A program made the translations under genes and the position numbers. Shown in pieces: positions 37,025 through 47,847 of a stretch of DNA of 64,000 nucleotides (position 1 is its first letter; each line of letters begins with the position of its first letter). The stretch comes from JAHEDT01 sp963825615 (GTDB lineage Bacteria; Desulfobacterota; Desulfuromonadia; Desulfuromonadales; BM103). Location of the stretch: positions 1,054,001 to 1,118,000 of the forward strand of contig CAWGTV010000001.1 in NCBI GenBank assembly GCA_963825615.1, read 5' to 3'. Below the pieces are notes generated by a model. It worked only from the letters and a program-made list of their open reading frames with translations. It was not told where the DNA came from and did no database searches.

Positions 37025-37048
37025 GATACCCCCAGGACAGATGTTATT

Positions 37049-37080
37049 GACACAATGACTGGTTTTATAGCCATTGTGTC
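37049..37080. promoter_or_regulatory. Inverted repeat in the porin leader, candidate operator or attenuator
   Basis: Perfect 9-bp arms GACACAATG / CATTGTGTC separated by 14 bp, centred about 40 bp upstream of the porin start codon. It could be a repressor site or an RNA hairpin in the leader. Confidence 0.45.
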
Positions 37081-37454
37081 TGGCGATTTATGTTCCGGAA
37101 TTTATATGCTCTACAAGTGAGAATACTAGTGAAACCACTGCGCCCAGCTGAGCGCATAACCCGATACAAGGTCAGTCAAACAAGAAAAAATTAATATAAT
37201 TTTGAGTTATGAATTATAACGTTATTATGGCTGGATTGCAATTCTAATTAAAACATAACCAGTAATCTTTGGTGCGTGACTCTACTGATTTTGTGCAAGG
37301 GTTCTGTGCCACGCAAGGAAGGCTCTTTAACTTTCTAGAATCGACTCTCTTGCGGTGCGGCGGCGATGATTTCTCCATCCACGACCAGGGTTTTGCCGCA
37401 TCGTCTGATAGATGTCAAGATACCGAGGATCTCCGCTATGATCGGTGAATATAT
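37081..37454. other. AT-rich intergenic region upstream of the porin operon
   Basis: About 370 bp of AT-rich sequence without a supported gene. It probably holds the promoter of the porin-cytochrome operon; no promoter pattern is clear enough to place. Confidence 0.4.
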
Positions 37455-37604
37455 CTAGAACATAACATAAATGAACGACGCAATGGCCGCTCCTCCGGTC
37501 AATAGATCAACGCCCCAAACAAGCAGCATGAAAACAAAGACCGGCACCAGCCAGAATTTCTACCGCATTTTCAAAAACCCTCAGGGATCTTACAGGGCAT
37601 CCAT
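37455..37604 (-). pseudogene. Decayed DUF5989 (SxtK-like) small membrane protein
   Basis: On the minus strand one frame reads GFLKMR, a TAG, then KFWLVPVFVFMLLVWGVDLL, TGGAAIASFIYVMF and stop. The layout (basic start, KFWL-P, one hydrophobic helix, ending A-FIY-MF) resembles DUF5989 proteins of about 50 residues, which often neighbour SGNH hydrolases and carbamoyltransferases. Three in-frame stops (TAA, TGA, TAG) lie in the first 20 codons, so it cannot be translated whole as sequenced. It directly follows the SGNH hydrolase gene, which fits. The family call is from memory of its pattern. Confidence 0.45.
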
Positions 37605-37668
37605 ACCAACATTCATTTGCAGAGAACTGGCCATTTCTCTCCGTTGCCCCAGGCTTAAATAGTATGCG

Positions 37669-39843
37669 TCAGTTGATGACCTGTCGTGAAAGTTGCTTGC
37701 CTTTGGCGTCCCAGGTTGCTTCCAGCCCCTTGGGTTTGCCCTGCTCGATGTCCAGGAAGCGCTTGAGCCGACCATTCTCGTGGAATTCGACCTCGATCCC
37801 ATCCGGCAGGAATTGCCCGCGCGAATCAAGACGCCCTTGAACCAGCTTATGCGGGGCGGCCGAAGGGTAACGGCTCATCTGGACGGTGAGAGGCCGTGTA
37901 TCGAGTTCCTGACCGGCAAGCGCAGGGCGGATCTGGTCCAGACTCTTACGGGCCTCGGTATTGTTCGGGTTTATTCGTAAAGCCTCCGTCAGACTGGAAT
38001 AGGCTATTTTCAGGCGACCGCGCTCCGCCATATCGATCCCGAACAGGGCATGCCCCCAATCATAGTAGGGCATCTGGTGGCTGACCAACAGGAAGTTGGC
38101 AGCAGCCTCTTCCCTGTCACTTTGGTCCAGTTGCAGCTGTCCCAGCTTGAGCCGCAGTTCGATGGAATCGGGGGTCTTCTCGAGGTATTTGTAGAGAATC
38201 ATCACCGCAGTTTTCGGTTGACCATTGCGAATATAAGCCGTTGCTAAACTGGTGGCCGCATTGTCGGCGACCTCACGGTAATTACTGCCGATATCAAGGG
38301 CCTGCTTGGCAAGACGAGCCGCATCATCGTTCTTCCCCGCCCATAAAAGTACACGTGCGAGATTTGCCAATGCTTGACCCTGTTTCGCCGGGTTGACTCC
38401 ACCTTCGATGTTTGCCGAGACCCTGGTCAGCGCTCCGTCCCTCCAGTCAGATTCGGGGTGGACCAGTCCCTGGTCGGACATGGTCTCGAGCAAAGCTACG
38501 GCCAGCAACTTGTGTCCTTCGATGGTTGGGTGCACATGGTCGAGGAAAAACTCGTCGCCAAGGATTGAATGCTTTTTCGTGCTCAGCATGCGCTTCTCGA
38601 GAAGCTCCTCGAAATCGACCAACATCACCTGCTGTTCCTTGGCAACCTCAGCAACGATCTCGCCTATCGGCGTCAGGGCACGCAACGGGCAAACATCCTC
38701 ATCACGCGCGGTGATAAACTCCTCCTTGGCTTCATCGAAGCGGCCTTGGGCGAATAAAGCTTGGCCGCGACGATAGCGAAGATCAGCAAAATCGGGGTTG
38801 AGGGCGATCGCCCGATTGAGAAAATGCTCGACCATCTCCCATTGTTGCTGCCAGACAAGCGGCTTGCTCATATTCAACAGTTCTAAGGAACGCTGGCTGT
38901 CGGCCTTGTTGAGACCTGCGGTGTCCTGGCTCTTGAAGGGCGAACAATCTTTCAAGTTGGAGGCCGGTCTGACAAAAATGACCCGGGCGCCAACTGAACG
39001 GGCCAGTGTCACCATGTTCTCCAGGCTGAGCTGGAAATGCTTGATGACATTTTGCTGCAGGACATCGTCCCGCTGGTAGCCGTCCAGGCCCACGGATCGA
39101 TCGAGAATGGCATCCACTTCCGAACTCAGCTTGTAGCGATCCTTATTGCCTGTCTCAGGAGAACTGTTCAGGCGCTGTAGCGCACTTGTCATGGCCGACC
39201 AGGTGCGGGTTTTGGTCAAGAGAGCAGCGGTCGAGCTAACCAGGGGGGGAAGCTCACGCAATTCCCGGTAAGTCCGTTCTTCGAGGAATTCGTTATGCCC
39301 GGTGTAGATGATGAACAGGTCGGGCTGATACTGGATCAACTCTTCCATCAGTTTCGCCACCCGGTAGCTGGCGTAGCTGATGCCTCCAGCGTTGAGCACT
39401 TCCCAGTTCTTGCTCTGGTCAGCCGCCGGCAGCAGTTCACGGAGCCAGTTGCTGAACGAGGTGCTGTCGTCGTAGGGACGGCCATAGGTGGTCGACCCGC
39501 CGAGCGTAAAAATCCGATAGGTGTTCGGTGCCTTCGGCTGTACAAAGCTTTGTCGGTTGAAGAAATCCTTTTTATTGGGCGCTGTCACCAGCAGTTGTTT
39601 CCCGTTCGCGCCAGGTGACGATACGAACAGCGGGGCATTGGACGCAAACCCGACAAAAGGGTCTTCACTCTGCAGAGCAGGTTGAACCCCGAAGAGCGCC
39701 AAGCCTCCTTCCAGCAGGGCGAAAAAGATCAAGACCGCCAGCACAGGCAGAAGGAGAGCCTGCCAGAGAGGGGTGCGGCGAGACGCCTTGTTTGGGGCGT
39801 TCGCTTCAATCCCGGAACCGGGCTTTCGTTGTCTTGTCGGCAT
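37669..39843 (-). CDS. SGNH/GDSL hydrolase with TPR repeats and a YwqK/MORN-like tail
   Basis: A 724-residue membrane-anchored protein: basic N-terminus, one transmembrane helix (27-52), then an SGNH esterase domain with catalytic S117 in LGGSTTYG, block II NAGGISYAS, N184 in GHNEF, and D435/H438 in LDHVHPT. TPR-like helices are inserted in the hydrolase (330-380) and follow it (480-640). The last 50 residues contain a MORN/YwqK-type strand (EFHENGRLKRFLDIEQGKPKG is the region). SGNH proteins of this type are often acyl-esterases or transferases acting on cell-surface polysaccharide; the substrate is unknown. Intact. Confidence 0.88.
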   Translation of the reverse strand: MPTRQRKPGSGIEANAPNKASRRTPLWQALLLPVLAVLIFFALLEGGLALFGVQPALQSEDPFVGFASNAPLFVSSPGANGKQLLVTAPNKKDFFNRQSFVQPKAPNTYRIFTLGGSTTYGRPYDDSTSFSNWLRELLPAADQSKNWEVLNAGGISYASYRVAKLMEELIQYQPDLFIIYTGHNEFLEERTYRELRELPPLVSSTAALLTKTRTWSAMTSALQRLNSSPETGNKDRYKLSSEVDAILDRSVGLDGYQRDDVLQQNVIKHFQLSLENMVTLARSVGARVIFVRPASNLKDCSPFKSQDTAGLNKADSQRSLELLNMSKPLVWQQQWEMVEHFLNRAIALNPDFADLRYRRGQALFAQGRFDEAKEEFITARDEDVCPLRALTPIGEIVAEVAKEQQVMLVDFEELLEKRMLSTKKHSILGDEFFLDHVHPTIEGHKLLAVALLETMSDQGLVHPESDWRDGALTRVSANIEGGVNPAKQGQALANLARVLLWAGKNDDAARLAKQALDIGSNYREVADNAATSLATAYIRNGQPKTAVMILYKYLEKTPDSIELRLKLGQLQLDQSDREEAAANFLLVSHQMPYYDWGHALFGIDMAERGRLKIAYSSLTEALRINPNNTEARKSLDQIRPALAGQELDTRPLTVQMSRYPSAAPHKLVQGRLDSRGQFLPDGIEVEFHENGRLKRFLDIEQGKPKGLEATWDAKGKQLSRQVIN

Positions 39844-39960
39844 CAGCTAAAAACTTTCAAGGGGAAGCGAAGGTCGAGACCATCGACCTCGGAAGCCTCC
39901 GTCCCGGGCTGCAGTTTAAATCAAAAGTGCCGTCCAGCATGATCCAGAACGCACTCAACC

Positions 39961-40074
39961 TCAAGGATCTAAAGTTATTTCGTACCATATGCGGCGAAGA
40001 ATTTCCACCGAAAGAAGAGCGGCGCAGTATCCGTCGGGGGAGAGTCCCAACTCGGCCAGTTGCGCCCCAATCAA
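39961..40074 (-). CDS. Possible tiny ORF between SGNH and decahaem genes
   Basis: A 37-codon frame starting TTG, 7 bp after a clear AAGGAG, reads IGAQLAELGLSPDGYC, AALLSVEILRRIWYEI, TLDP. Skipping one base at the end would extend it by 14 residues (LEVECVLDHAGRHF). Protein-like composition and the good ribosome site are the only support; no family recognised. The rest of the 368-bp gap holds the decahaem terminator and nothing else that I see. Confidence 0.25.
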   Translation of the reverse strand: MIGAQLAELGLSPDGYCAALLSVEILRRIWYEITLDP

Positions 40075-40134
40075 AGTTTTTCTCCTTCAAAACCTTTTCA
40101 AAGGGAGCCTGCAGAACAAAACACGGTCTGGATA

Positions 40135-40168
40135 TAAAAAATGGGGCGGACCTTGCGGCCCGCCCCAT
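40135..40168 (-). terminator. Terminator of the decahaem cytochrome gene
   Basis: A 9-bp stem ATGGGGCGG / CCGCCCCAT with a 10-nt loop; on the minus strand the stem is followed by TTTTTATA. Confidence 0.88.
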
Positions 40169-40211
40169 GTCATGGAGCATCAATTCAACATTGGCTCAGT
40201 AGCCTTGCGAT

Positions 40212-42290
40212 CTAATGTACCGGGAACGGAGCCCCGTTCTGAAGCATATGATCATATGCACCTTCGGTCACACCACCGTGGCAACCGACACAAGCGAAGC
40301 CCCAGCTGCCTTCCGGGTTCTTGCGATAGCTGTCATTGCCCGAGTTATGGCAGGCCGCGCAAGAGGCATTGAGATTCCGCGGGAAGGTGATTTCATCCCA
40401 AACGCGGCTTGGTGGCTCGCCAGGAACGTTGGTCAGATCACCCTCAGTGTTTGCAGCGTGGACCGCATGGACCCGGTTGGTCAGCGGATCGGCATGGTTG
40501 CCCGATTGATCGTGGCAGGCCAGGCAGCCGTCGGTCCCGAAGTAGCTGCGGTGAGCGTAGGTACTGAAGTTTTTCTGCTGGTGGCAACTGGTACATTCGC
40601 CGGCTTGCTTCGGTGATACTGTGGCTGTGCCAACCTGGAAGTTCACGAGCTCCCAGCCGTCGAGCGGATAGTAGCGGGGACCAATGTGGCGGCCATCCGT
40701 TGTACGATCACCGGTTGCTGAGAAATCAATGTTGGTCTGGACCATGTAAGTGCCATTGGCCATGTCTTCGGTGACCTCCAACAGCTGATACTTGAAGCCG
40801 CTGGCATCGGTCAGGTTGTTGGGATCACTGGCCTGAGCGCTGACCAGCATGCTGACACCCTGCGTCGCGGGAGTGCCCTCGCCAGGATGCGTCGGGGGAA
40901 CATAGGCCGGATCGGTGGTCGAACCCGGGGTCAGAACGGGAAGCGCCAGGGCGCGCGGGCCATAGACGTAGAGATTGGCGCTACGGAGGAAAGCAGTATT
41001 CGTGTTGGTGTAATCGAAGCCCGCATAATCGGTGGTGGCCGTTACGAGGATTTTCTCACCGACTTCATAGACGCCGTCAGCGTTGGCATCCGGGGAAAGC
41101 TTGATGGTCACATTGTAGAGCAGGTTGTCACGGTCATACACGACCGCATGGGCATTCGTCACACTCGGAGCAGGGCTAGTCGTACCCGATGGTGCATGAC
41201 AGCCGGAGCACAGATTGTTCGGAATAGTCTCGTGGCCCGCCGGCAGATCATGACAGGTGCTGCAGGCTTCTTTGGAAGGATTGGTCTTCCAGTTGTCAGC
41301 CAGAGCCTGACCATCATCAAAGTGGCAGACCAAGCAATCCGAGATATTCTGCGGATAGGTCACTTCCGACCAGTCCCAGGCAGTCCGGTCCGCATTGGCG
41401 CTGTGGATGTTGTGGATCAGGGAAGCAAGCCAGGCACCATCCGCCTGCATTTCGTCACCATAAGTCGTCCCGATCGGGGTATGGCAAATTACGCAGCCTT
41501 GAGGGGTCTGGTAGCTGGCACCGTGAGCGGCACTTTGCAGCGGGTCGCCGTGGCAGTTCGTACAGGCTTGCTGTACGACAATGGCGCGAGCGAAGGTGTT
41601 TTCATCCTGAGACAGGACAGCCGTGGAGGCACCGTCGGCAGGAATCGTGAAATCGGCAATCGCGGCTTCCCGCGAGAGATCGTCGGTCCCGCCGGCGCGG
41701 ATCATCAGGCGCTGGGTGTGGGTGATATCAAATTCAGGGGCGTCAGTGCCGCCGAGGGCAAGATCAGCCACAAATGCATAGGTGTAGGTCCCAGCAGGAG
41801 CTTCAGTGAGAACCCCGGTTGGAGTCGAGGCAGCACTACTCTCATAGAGCCAGCGCTCAGGATACGCAGTTGACCAGGTCCCTACCGGCAGATTGGCGGT
41901 CGGGGTGTTTGCGGGAACCATATCCGCGATGTAGAAACGGAAATCGGCAAGGGTCAAACCGGTAACAGCAGTTGTGCCGTCCTTTTCAAAGGCTTTAAAG
42001 GTGACCGTGTCGGCCGCCCCGGCAGCACTCGTTACGATGATACCGTTGATGACAATTTTCGGATCCACCAGCGGATGCAAGGTGTTGATGCTCAGGCCTA
42101 TCATTTGGTCTTCACCATGGCAGACATTACAGGATTCATTGGTCATGGTGACCGGACCAGCCGGACCAGCAGGACCTTCAGGACCTGTCGCCCCTGGCGC
42201 CCCGTCATCGCCATCGTCGCCGCTACAGCCGGCCATTACCAAAGTAACGACCAACAAGGCATAAAACAACCAACTGAACTTGCTCTTCAT
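40212..42290 (-). CDS. OmcA/MtrC-family decahaem c-type cytochrome lipoprotein with collagen-like spacer
   Basis: A 692-residue surface lipoprotein (lipobox VMAG-C22) with exactly ten CXXCH haem motifs (CNVCH, CTNCH, CVICH, CLVCH, CSTCH, CSGCH, CTSCH, CLACH, CAACH, CVGCH), grouped as in OmcA/MtrC with a beta-rich domain before each haem group. OmcA/MtrC proteins are terminal reductases passing electrons to minerals or electrodes. Right after the lipid cysteine lie eight Gly-X-Y triplets (residues 24-47; GAPGATGPEGPAGPAGP), probably a rigid stalk. The start is the ATG with AAGGAGG 6 bp upstream, not the longer frame. It is monocistronic, with its own terminator, divergent from the T2SS operon. 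Confidence 0.95.
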   Translation of the reverse strand: MKSKFSWLFYALLVVTLVMAGCSGDDGDDGAPGATGPEGPAGPAGPVTMTNESCNVCHGEDQMIGLSINTLHPLVDPKIVINGIIVTSAAGAADTVTFKAFEKDGTTAVTGLTLADFRFYIADMVPANTPTANLPVGTWSTAYPERWLYESSAASTPTGVLTEAPAGTYTYAFVADLALGGTDAPEFDITHTQRLMIRAGGTDDLSREAAIADFTIPADGASTAVLSQDENTFARAIVVQQACTNCHGDPLQSAAHGASYQTPQGCVICHTPIGTTYGDEMQADGAWLASLIHNIHSANADRTAWDWSEVTYPQNISDCLVCHFDDGQALADNWKTNPSKEACSTCHDLPAGHETIPNNLCSGCHAPSGTTSPAPSVTNAHAVVYDRDNLLYNVTIKLSPDANADGVYEVGEKILVTATTDYAGFDYTNTNTAFLRSANLYVYGPRALALPVLTPGSTTDPAYVPPTHPGEGTPATQGVSMLVSAQASDPNNLTDASGFKYQLLEVTEDMANGTYMVQTNIDFSATGDRTTDGRHIGPRYYPLDGWELVNFQVGTATVSPKQAGECTSCHQQKNFSTYAHRSYFGTDGCLACHDQSGNHADPLTNRVHAVHAANTEGDLTNVPGEPPSRVWDEITFPRNLNASCAACHNSGNDSYRKNPEGSWGFACVGCHGGVTEGAYDHMLQNGAPFPVH

Positions 42291-43021
42291 ATTCTTCCTC
42301 CTTGTGAGTGTTGACCCATATCCCACGAAATGAGTCGCGTTGTGGTGTTGACAGAATAGTCCTTAGGTTAAGGTTAACCAAACGAACGTGTTAAATTTTA
42401 GCAAGGACTATGCCACTCTTTGAATGGCTTTTGCTCAGTAATGACAGAAATGCAAACCCAACGACCTATACTACTGAAATTGCAGGCTCTTAATGACGTT
42501 TAAAAGCCATGCCAGGCCGATCATAAAAAGTGAATCTAAATGGAGTGTAACAAACACCAACAGCTCAGTCCGTCTTTAGGCGTAACCTAAACAATTGACC
42601 TTGTCAAAAAACAGTCAATACGGATGCGGGCCTTTGTCGACAGACGCACTTCAACTTTGAATCTTGAACCCCTTATATCTCAATTAGCATAAAGATACTA
42701 TAATTCCTTGTAGCTTGTAAACTAATAACCGAAATCTTAATAAATGCAATCCCGTTAAAGAATTTTTTACAAAGCTCTGAGAATTTCGTAATTTTTAACA
42801 ATCTCATAGCGAGCCTATGCTCCGTTGGATGCCAGGTTCAATCTTTCTCTGCGACCCTGACGGGGGAACCTGCCACATATGTGGGTTAAGTGCCAGATTC
42901 GCTTTAGTTTAATCCCTTTGAAGACTGTAGCGCAACCAAAGAAAAACTTGCAAAGAGCGTACATGAACTTTATCATGTAAATTTATTTGAGCTTTTTGCG
43001 CTGAACTTTTCGGGATTCTTT
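42291..43021. promoter_or_regulatory. 731-bp AT-rich divergent control region between decahaem gene and gspC
   Basis: No gene is supported. The region is much richer in A/T than its flanks and contains GGTTAACC near 42372, a perfect 12-bp palindrome CCACATATGTGG at 42873-42884, and a possible stem formed by AGGTTC / GAACCT just before it. These are candidate regulator-binding sites; I found no consensus for a known riboswitch or a sigma-54 promoter. Confidence 0.5.
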
Positions 43022-43915
43022 ATGCTGAGCATTTTGCACAGTTTTTACAGGCCGGCCTGCCTGGTCCTGCTGGTCCTGCTGGGGTTGGCCTTCGGGCACC
43101 TTGCCGATACCGTGCTGCAGATGAAGTTGCGACCGGCGGTGACGGCGAAAACAGGGGCCGCCCGCTCTACCGTGAGCCCGACAGCGAAGACTTTGCCCGC
43201 CGATCTCAATCTGATTCTACAGAACAATATTTTCGATGCCGACAACCGCTCGGCTGCCGCGACCATGACTCGACTCCCAGCCAGCAAGGGTGATGAGGAT
43301 GCGACAACCGCCGCGCGTGCCGACCTCAAGCTGTTCGGTACGGTGGTGGCTGGCGAGCGCTCCCAGGCTCTGATCGAAGCGAACAAGGAGCTGAAGTTCT
43401 ATCACTTAAGCGAGAAGGTTCCCGGTGACGGGACCCTCGAGGAGGTCCTGCGCAACCAGGTAACGATCAAGAATCGCGACCAGAGCCGGACGACGTTGAC
43501 ACTGCATGAGAAAGGACCTCTCTCCACCGGGAGGGACTCGGCACCCAGCACGGCAGGCAGTCGCGATGAGAGTGGCGATATCAGGGCCGTCGGCGAAAAC
43601 CGCTGGGTGATTGCTAGCAGCGCCATCGCAGCGGTGCGGGAGAATTTTGCTGACCAGCTGCGCCTTGTCCAGATGCAGCCGCGCACGGTGGACGGCAAGA
43701 CCGACGGCTTCCTCGTTCAGCGCATCAACCCCAGATCGCTGCTGTCCAAGCTGGGCCTGCAGAGGGGTGACGTGGTCATTGAGGTCAACAACATCAAGCT
43801 CGACAGCCCGGAAAAGGCTCTGCAGATATTTCAGCAGTTGCGCGAGGCGCGGCAGATCAGCCTCGCTGTCGAGCGAAATGGGCAACCGATGAGTTTTGCA
43901 TATGAAATCGAATAG
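43022..43915 (+). CDS. gspC: Type II secretion protein GspC
   Basis: Clamp protein linking the inner-membrane platform to the secretin. The 297 residues have one N-terminal transmembrane helix (12-30), a homology region (LNLILQNNIFDADNR; DLKLFGTVVAGERSQALIE) that contacts GspD, and a C-terminal PDZ domain (GFLVQRINPRSLLSKLGLQRGDVVIEVNN). This is the full three-part layout. It is the first gene of the long gsp operon, 12 bp ahead of gspD. The Shine-Dalgarno is weak. Confidence 0.93.
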   Translation: MLSILHSFYRPACLVLLVLLGLAFGHLADTVLQMKLRPAVTAKTGAARSTVSPTAKTLPADLNLILQNNIFDADNRSAAATMTRLPASKGDEDATTAARADLKLFGTVVAGERSQALIEANKELKFYHLSEKVPGDGTLEEVLRNQVTIKNRDQSRTTLTLHEKGPLSTGRDSAPSTAGSRDESGDIRAVGENRWVIASSAIAAVRENFADQLRLVQMQPRTVDGKTDGFLVQRINPRSLLSKLGLQRGDVVIEVNNIKLDSPEKALQIFQQLREARQISLAVERNGQPMSFAYEIE

Positions 43916-43927
43916 GAGTTTTCGCCG

Positions 43928-46114
43928 ATGAGCAAACCGATCGTCTACCAAGTAGTGTTATGCACAACGTTGCTGGCACTTTGCCTGGTTCTCCCCGCGC
44001 AGACTCCTGGCGCAGACTCCGCCGCAGCCGCAGCCGAATGCGGAAGGCCGGGTCACGCTCGATTTCAAGGATGTCGAGCTGACCGACCTGATCCAGACCA
44101 TGAGCGAACTGACCGGCGAGAACTTCCTCTACGACGAGACGGTGAAGGGAAAAGCCACGATCATCTCTCCAGAGAGCATGACCCTGAAAGAAGCCTACCA
44201 GCTGTTTCTAACCGTGCTCAACGTCAAGGGGTACACGGTTGTGCCCTCGGGCAAGGTCAACAAGATCGTCATGCTGAAAAATGCCAAGGAATCGAACCTG
44301 CCGACCAACGGCGGAAGCCGGGGCAAGCTTGGTGACCAAGTGGTCACCCGGGTTGTCCATCTGGAGAACCTCGATGCCGCCATCGTTGGCGCCGACCGTG
44401 CTGATTCCATTGAGTGCCGAGCACAGCCAATGTCGCCGCCTATGCGCCGAGCAACAGCCTGGTGATCACCGATTCCGCCGCCAACATCGAGCGATTGGTC
44501 AAGATTATCCGGGAACTGGACCAGCCAGGCGCGGAAAGCCTGATCGAAATCATCCAGCTCGAAAACTCCAACGCCGAAGTGGTCAGCAAGGTCCTGACCG
44601 AAATCATGAGCCAGTCCGCCGCCCCTGCGACCAGCCGGCGTCGACAGGCTGTTGCAGCGGCTGCGAATGGCAACGAGGTCGTCACCAAGATCATCCCTTA
44701 TCCGGCGGGACAGTCACTGATCGTCGTGGCCGACCAGGAGGACATGACCCTGATCAAGGAGTTGGTGGCCCGCCTGGACAGGGAAAATGACGGAGCCCGC
44801 TCCAACATCAACCTGATTTACCTGGAAAACGCCGACGCGGTCGCCTTGGCCGCGACACTCAACGAGATCATCTCCGGCATCAAGGTCGACCCCAAGGCCG
44901 CTGCCGAAGCGGGCAAACCGTTGGGGGCCATCAGCGCGCAGGTCACCGTCACCGCCGACAAGCCGACCAACTCGCTGATCGTCAACGCCAGCCTGGATGA
45001 TTTCCGGACGATCAAGGATATCGTCGCCAAACTTGATATCAAGCGCAAGCAGGTCTATGTCGAAGCCCTGATCCTGGAACTCTCCATGGATGCCACCCAG
45101 CGCCTCGGCGTGTCCCTGCAGGGCGCCGTGAATGTTGGCGACGACAGCCTGATTATCGGCAGCACCAACCAGAACACCGGGCCGATCGGTTTCAGCGATC
45201 TCGTCTCAAGCGGCGCTGGGCTCCTGGGCGCAGCCGTGGACGGCCTGCTGGCCGGCGGCTTCTTCAACCCGATCACCGTCAAAGGCCCTGATGGCACCGA
45301 TATTACCGTGCCCTCCCTGTCGGTGCTGATCGATGTGTCGAAAACCGACAGCGATGTCAACCTGCTGTCGGCGCCGCGCCTGCTCACCTCCGACAATGAA
45401 GAGGCCGAGATCATCGTCGGCTCCAACGTGCCGGTCATCACCGGGCGCCTGACCGATACTGGCGCTACCGACGGTCTGGCGCAGAGCGTGTCCGTGGAAC
45501 GCCAGGACGTGGCCCTGATCCTGCGCTTTACGCCGCAGATTACCGAAGGGGACCTGGTCCGCCTGAACGTTTACCAGGAAATCACCGATATCGCCCCGGC
45601 CACCGCGGCCCTGGTCGCCAGCGTCGGCAGCCCCAGCGATGTCGGGCCAACCTTCACCAAGCGGGTGCTGCGCAATACGGTCCTGGTGGAAAACCACAAG
45701 ACCGTGGTGCTCGGCGGCCTGATCGACACCAACGTCATCGAGACGGAGACCAAGGTGCCGATCCTCGGCGACATCCCCGGGCTCGGCTGGCTGTTCAAAC
45801 GGACGTCGACCCAGGAAGAAAAGACCAACCTGCTGATCTTCATCAACCCGACCATCATCAGGGACGCCGAGGACCTCGAAAGGGTGACCAACCGCAACCG
45901 CAAGGCGGCCAGCGGATTCGTTACCGACCGGACCCGCGATGCATTGCCGGAGAACTTCTTCGGTAATCTCAAGAGTCAAAATAGCGTCCCACCAGAAGAG
46001 GCGGCTGAAGCGCCGCTGCCTGAAGCGGATCAGCCAGGGGGCACGGCTGCTGGCGAACCGCAAAGTGAATCTCCGCAGGGAACTGAGCCGCTGGGGCAGC
46101 AATCGGGCAACTAA
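43928..46114 (+). CDS. gspD: Type II secretion secretin GspD (three frame breaks)
   Basis: Outer-membrane multimeric channel of the T2SS. A signal peptide is followed by the N0 domain (VTLDFKDVELTDLIQTMSEL), N1-N3 repeats (VAAYAPSNSLVITDSAANIERL; TADKPTNSLIVNAS) and the secretin domain (NLLSAPRLLTSDNEEAEIIVGSN; VLRNTVLVENHKTVVLGGLI; NLLIFINPTII). The Glu/Pro/Gln-rich tail lacks an obvious S-domain. Breaks: a 13-bp duplication at 43997-44020 right after the signal peptide, one extra C at 44392-44393, and one extra G at 44419. Removing these gives a continuous protein of about 724 residues. TAGGAG precedes the ATG. Confidence 0.92.
43997..44020. repeat. 13-bp-period direct duplication inside gspD
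   Basis: GCGCAGACTCC occurs twice, at 43997-44007 and 44010-44020. Deleting one 13-bp unit exactly restores the gspD frame (TPPQPQPNAEGRVTLDF), so the duplication explains this frameshift. Confidence 0.85.
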
Positions 46115-46144
46115 TGGCACTTCATCCCGGGAAGCGACTCGTAT

Positions 46145-47845
<1,701 letters not shown>

Positions 47846-47847
47846 AG

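Noticed and set aside
40887..41873. 328-codon plus-strand frame opposite the decahaem gene
   Set aside because: Lies wholly antisense to a gene with ten haem motifs; no protein family character.
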